From the NCBI RefSeq assembly GCF_030655195.1, contig NZ_JAURWA010000047.1, forward strand, positions 1-44,094: a DNA stretch of 44,094 nt. Direction: 5' to 3'. The notes under the pieces are model-generated. The model had not been told where the DNA came from. It searched no databases and saw nothing but the letters and a program-made list of their open reading frames with translations. Below, in pieces: positions 41,586 through 44,094 of the stretch. Both the position numbers and the translations under genes were made by a program. This DNA comes from Patulibacter sp. (GTDB taxonomy: Bacteria > Actinomycetota > Thermoleophilia > Solirubrobacterales > Solirubrobacteraceae). Within the stretch, counting starts at the first letter, position 1; each line of letters begins with the position of its first letter.

Positions 41586-42781
41586 GCGGGACGGGCGGCG
41601 CCGAGGTCCGGCTGCGTCTCGCGTCGGGCCTCTCGTCGTTCGACCGCTTCTGCATCCCGCCGCTCCTGGTCCCGATCGCCGGCGACCTCGGGCTGTCGCT
41701 CGGCGACGTCGCGCTGATCGCGACCGCCTACTTCGTCGCCTACGGCGTCAGCCAGCCGTTCTGGGGCGTCCTGTCCGACCGGGTCGGCCGCGTCACGGTG
41801 CTCCGGGGTGCGGCCATCGGCGGCGCCGTCGCCTGCGCGGTCGCGGCGAGCACGTCGGACTTCGCGCTGCTCGTCGCGTCCCGCGCGGTCGCCGGGCTGT
41901 GCTTCGCGGCCCTCATCCCGACCTCCATCGTCTACGTCGCCGACGCGGTGCGGGGCCCGCGGCAGCAGCACGCGCTCGCGGTCCTCATGGCGTCCTCCTC
42001 GGCGGGCATCGCCTGCGCGACCGTGCTCGCCGGCCTGCTCGCCGAGTTCGCGAGCTGGCGCCTCGCCTTCGCGACGTCCGCGGTGCTCGCGGCCGCCCTG
42101 ACGGTCGTGCTGACGTCCCTGCCCGAGCCGCGTCGGGAGCCCGGGCGGCTGCCGTTGCGGGCGCAGGCCCGCGAGACGCTCCGCCGGCCCTGGGCGGGGA
42201 TCGTGCTGGGGATCGGGTTCGTCGAGGGGCTCGTGATCTTCGGCGCCCTGACGTTCGTCGCCGCGGCGCTGCAGCAGGACGGCGTCTCCGCGGCCGTCGC
42301 GGGGTCGGCGGCCGCGGGGTTCGGCCTGGCCAACGTGCTCTGCACGCCGCTGGTGACCCGGGCGATCCGGGTGTTCTCGCCGCAGACGCGGATCCGCCTG
42401 GGAGCGGCCCTGGCGGCGGCGGGGCTGCTCGCCGCCGGGCTCGCGACGACCGTGGTCAGCACGCTGACGGCGACCGTCTGCCTCGGCGCCGGGTTCGGAC
42501 TGATGCACTCGACGATGCAGCTGTGGGCGACGCAGGTGAACCCCGGCGCCCGCGCGCTCACGGTGTCGCTGTTCTCGGGATCGATCTTCTCCGGCGCGGC
42601 GGTGGCCAGCGCGCTCGCGGCGCCCCTCGCCGACGACGGGCGGTTCTCGGCGATCTTCCTCGTCGCCGCGGGGTGCGCGGTCGTCCTCGCGGTCGGGGCG
42701 GCGGCGCTGCGCCGCCGGTGGGGGCGGGCCCGAGAGCGCGGTCCGGAGCCGCCGGCGGCGATCGGGGCCGTGCCGCTCTGA
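41582..42781 (+). CDS. MFS transporter
   Basis: A 399-aa product from GTG 41582, which overlaps the RidA stop. About 12 membrane helices. The conserved loop 2-3 motif is GVLSDRVGRVTVLRGAA (G-x-x-D-R-x-G-R type). It probably imports the growth substrate or exports a product for this cluster. The C-terminus is short and hydrophilic. Confidence 0.9.
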   Translation: MSGTGGAEVRLRLASGLSSFDRFCIPPLLVPIAGDLGLSLGDVALIATAYFVAYGVSQPFWGVLSDRVGRVTVLRGAAIGGAVACAVAASTSDFALLVASRAVAGLCFAALIPTSIVYVADAVRGPRQQHALAVLMASSSAGIACATVLAGLLAEFASWRLAFATSAVLAAALTVVLTSLPEPRREPGRLPLRAQARETLRRPWAGIVLGIGFVEGLVIFGALTFVAAALQQDGVSAAVAGSAAAGFGLANVLCTPLVTRAIRVFSPQTRIRLGAALAAAGLLAAGLATTVVSTLTATVCLGAGFGLMHSTMQLWATQVNPGARALTVSLFSGSIFSGAAVASALAAPLADDGRFSAIFLVAAGCAVVLAVGAAALRRRWGRARERGPEPPAAIGAVPL

Positions 42782-42782
42782 G

Positions 42783-42844
42783 CCGGTCCCGCCGAGCCGC
42801 GGGACGGCGGCGGACCGGGCTCGTCGGAGTCGGCGGCCGCCGAC
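42783..42844. terminator. Hairpins between convergent MFS genes
   Basis: CCGGTCC (42783-42789) and GGACCGG (42812-42818) form a bulged stem; GTCGGCGGCCGCCGAC (42829-42844) is a perfect 16-bp palindrome. Both lie in the 90-bp gap between converging genes, a good place for a bidirectional terminator. Confidence 0.5.
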
Positions 42845-42871
42845 GGCCGGCCGGCGCCCCTCGGCCGCGGC

Positions 42872-44094
42872 TCAGCCCCCGGGGATCAGCCGGCGGATCA
42901 GCTTCTCCAGCGTCCCGGGCTCGCCGTCGCCGCCGCCGACCGCGCCGCCGAGCAGCGCCGGGATCTCCTTCCGGGGGTCCACGCCGTGCTCGCGCTGGTA
43001 CGCGGCAGCGAGCTTCGCGTCGCCGAACGCGAGGGCCAGCTCCTCGCGCGAGGAGCCGAAGCGGCAGGCGGCGCGGTCCAGCAGGCCGAGGGCGGCGTCC
43101 TGCACGAAGCCGTCGAGCCCGCCGATGTTGGGCAGGCTGCGGTCCTGGCACGGGTCGGCGATGACGACCGGGGCGGGACGCTCCCCGCGGGCCATGAGCA
43201 CCTGGCCGCCGGCGAGCGCGAGGGCCGCGGCGGCGAGCGCGATCGCCAGCGCCGGGTGGCGGCCCAGGGGCGGCAGGACGAGCAGCGCGGCCAGCAGCGC
43301 CAGGCCGCCCGTGATGAGGAACGCGGTGCGGAACGCGCCGTTGACCGCGGTGATCAGGGTCTCGTCGGCGCGGACGGTCAGCCGGGCGTAGACCGCGGCG
43401 TCGTCGGCGCTCCCGGCGAACTTCGGTGCCTGGCTGACCAGGGCCGTGCGGAGCGAGCCGCGCGGATCCTCCTCGGTCACCTTGCCCAGCGCGGCCCCGA
43501 CGGACGTCAGCTTCTCCTGCGGCGGCAGGCGGGCGTCGAGGACCAGGGCGGCGACCTGCTCGCGGGTGTCGTCGATCGTGCGGTCCAGCTGGGTGGCGAT
43601 GACCGGGGCGAGGGCCAGGAGCGCGACGGTGATGCCGACGTGCCGGAGCGACAGGAGGCCCGCGGCCTGCCCGGGGGTGCGTTCGGGCAGGAGCTCGCCG
43701 GCCAGCGCGGGCAGGGCCATCCCCATGCCGATGCCGGCCAGGAGCTGCGGCAGGACGACCCAGCCCCAGCCGACCGTCGGCAGCTGCGCCAGCGCGAGGA
43801 TCCCCGCGCCGACGAAGGCGCACCCGGCGGAGGCGCGCAGCCACGGGTCGCCGGGGATCCGCCAGCCGGCCACCGCGGCGACGGGGAGCAGCGACACGCC
43901 GACGGCGGCCTTCAGCGGCCGGACGTCCCAGCCGGTCACGAGCAGCAGGACGAGCAGGAAGACGACCGCCGTCAGCGCGGCGGAGACGAGGGCGAGCGCG
44001 ACGCCGGCGCGCACGTGGTCGGCGGTCGGCCGGCCGCGAGGGCTCCGGCCGTGCAGGTGGGTCTCGGGCGCGCCGTGCGCGGCGGCGACGGCGG
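42872..44094 (-). CDS. MFS transporter, C-terminal part (5' end outside window)
   Basis: The frame is open to the right edge; a GTG at 44014 gives 380 codons but sequence upstream (HLHGRSPRGRPTADH) stays in frame, so the true start is probably beyond the window. It contains the later membrane helices of a DHA2-type (14-helix) transporter: PQLLAGIGMGMALPALAGELLPERTPGQAAGLLSLRHVGITVAL, a large extracellular loop rich in acidic residues and a final helix pair. The ~110-residue C-terminal soluble tail (ADPCQDRSLPNIGGLDGFVQ ... RREL-like) with a conserved Cys is unusual. It probably exports drugs or lipids. Confidence 0.82.
   Translation of the reverse strand, partial: AVAAAHGAPETHLHGRSPRGRPTADHVRAGVALALVSAALTAVVFLLVLLLVTGWDVRPLKAAVGVSLLPVAAVAGWRIPGDPWLRASAGCAFVGAGILALAQLPTVGWGWVVLPQLLAGIGMGMALPALAGELLPERTPGQAAGLLSLRHVGITVALLALAPVIATQLDRTIDDTREQVAALVLDARLPPQEKLTSVGAALGKVTEEDPRGSLRTALVSQAPKFAGSADDAAVYARLTVRADETLITAVNGAFRTAFLITGGLALLAALLVLPPLGRHPALAIALAAAALALAGGQVLMARGERPAPVVIADPCQDRSLPNIGGLDGFVQDAALGLLDRAACRFGSSREELALAFGDAKLAAAYQREHGVDPRKEIPALLGGAVGGGDGEPGTLEKLIRRLIPGG

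Overview
The window is very GC-rich, almost fully coding DNA from an actinobacterium. GC-loaded third codon positions, 4-bp ATGA/GTGA gene overlaps, start codons 6-8 nt after a -10-like TAGTAT (leaderless-type starts) and a mycobacterial-type fadA2-fabG4-htdX gene set all point there. The secreted and membrane proteins at the left edge would fit Thermoleophilia (Solirubrobacterales, such as Patulibacter or Conexibacter), but this is a guess. No rRNA, tRNA, insertion sequence, prophage or CRISPR array was seen.

Left part (1-14363), housekeeping and envelope. On the minus strand lie a secreted Ig-like protein overlapping a coiled-coil single-pass membrane protein that runs off the window, and a membrane-anchored protein joining a lytic-transglycosylase-like domain to an M15-like HxxGxAxD peptidase motif. 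Then come a zinc alcohol dehydrogenase, a divergent MarR regulator/ABC exporter pair with a clear palindromic operator, a lipoprotein hydrolase, and a thiolase / large FabG / MaoC hydratase operon whose two gaps each hold a strong hairpin.

Middle and right (14360-42781), a catabolic supercluster. It holds two thiolase/SDR operons, an SDR-acyl-CoA dehydrogenase-MaoC-glutaryl-CoA-dehydrogenase-like operon, and a long operon (22737-30461) with an ABC importer, a creatininase-family amidohydrolase, a formamidase, a CoA ligase, a 25-codon mini-ORF, an amidohydrolase-2 protein and an ABM monooxygenase-like protein. Further on are an agmatinase-like/SDR operon, two crotonases in divergent orientation, an ACAD10/11-like dehydrogenase with its APH-like kinase partner, a TetR regulator, and an FmdB-RidA-MFS operon. 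An XRE/SDR pair, an orphan protein and a VapBC toxin-antitoxin pair interrupt this block.

The most notable signal is a 20-bp palindrome family, with half-site close to ACTARCGAAC, found at five promoters: 17331, 18837, 22675, 36950 (a perfect palindrome) and 40832. The last lies directly upstream of the TetR gene. I infer one TetR regulon that ties amide hydrolysis, CoA activation, beta-oxidation of a (probably branched, hydroxylated or ring-derived) acid, and import/export into a single undescribed catabolic system. The substrate cannot be named from sequence alone.

Right edge (42872-44094): a convergent, truncated MFS transporter gene.
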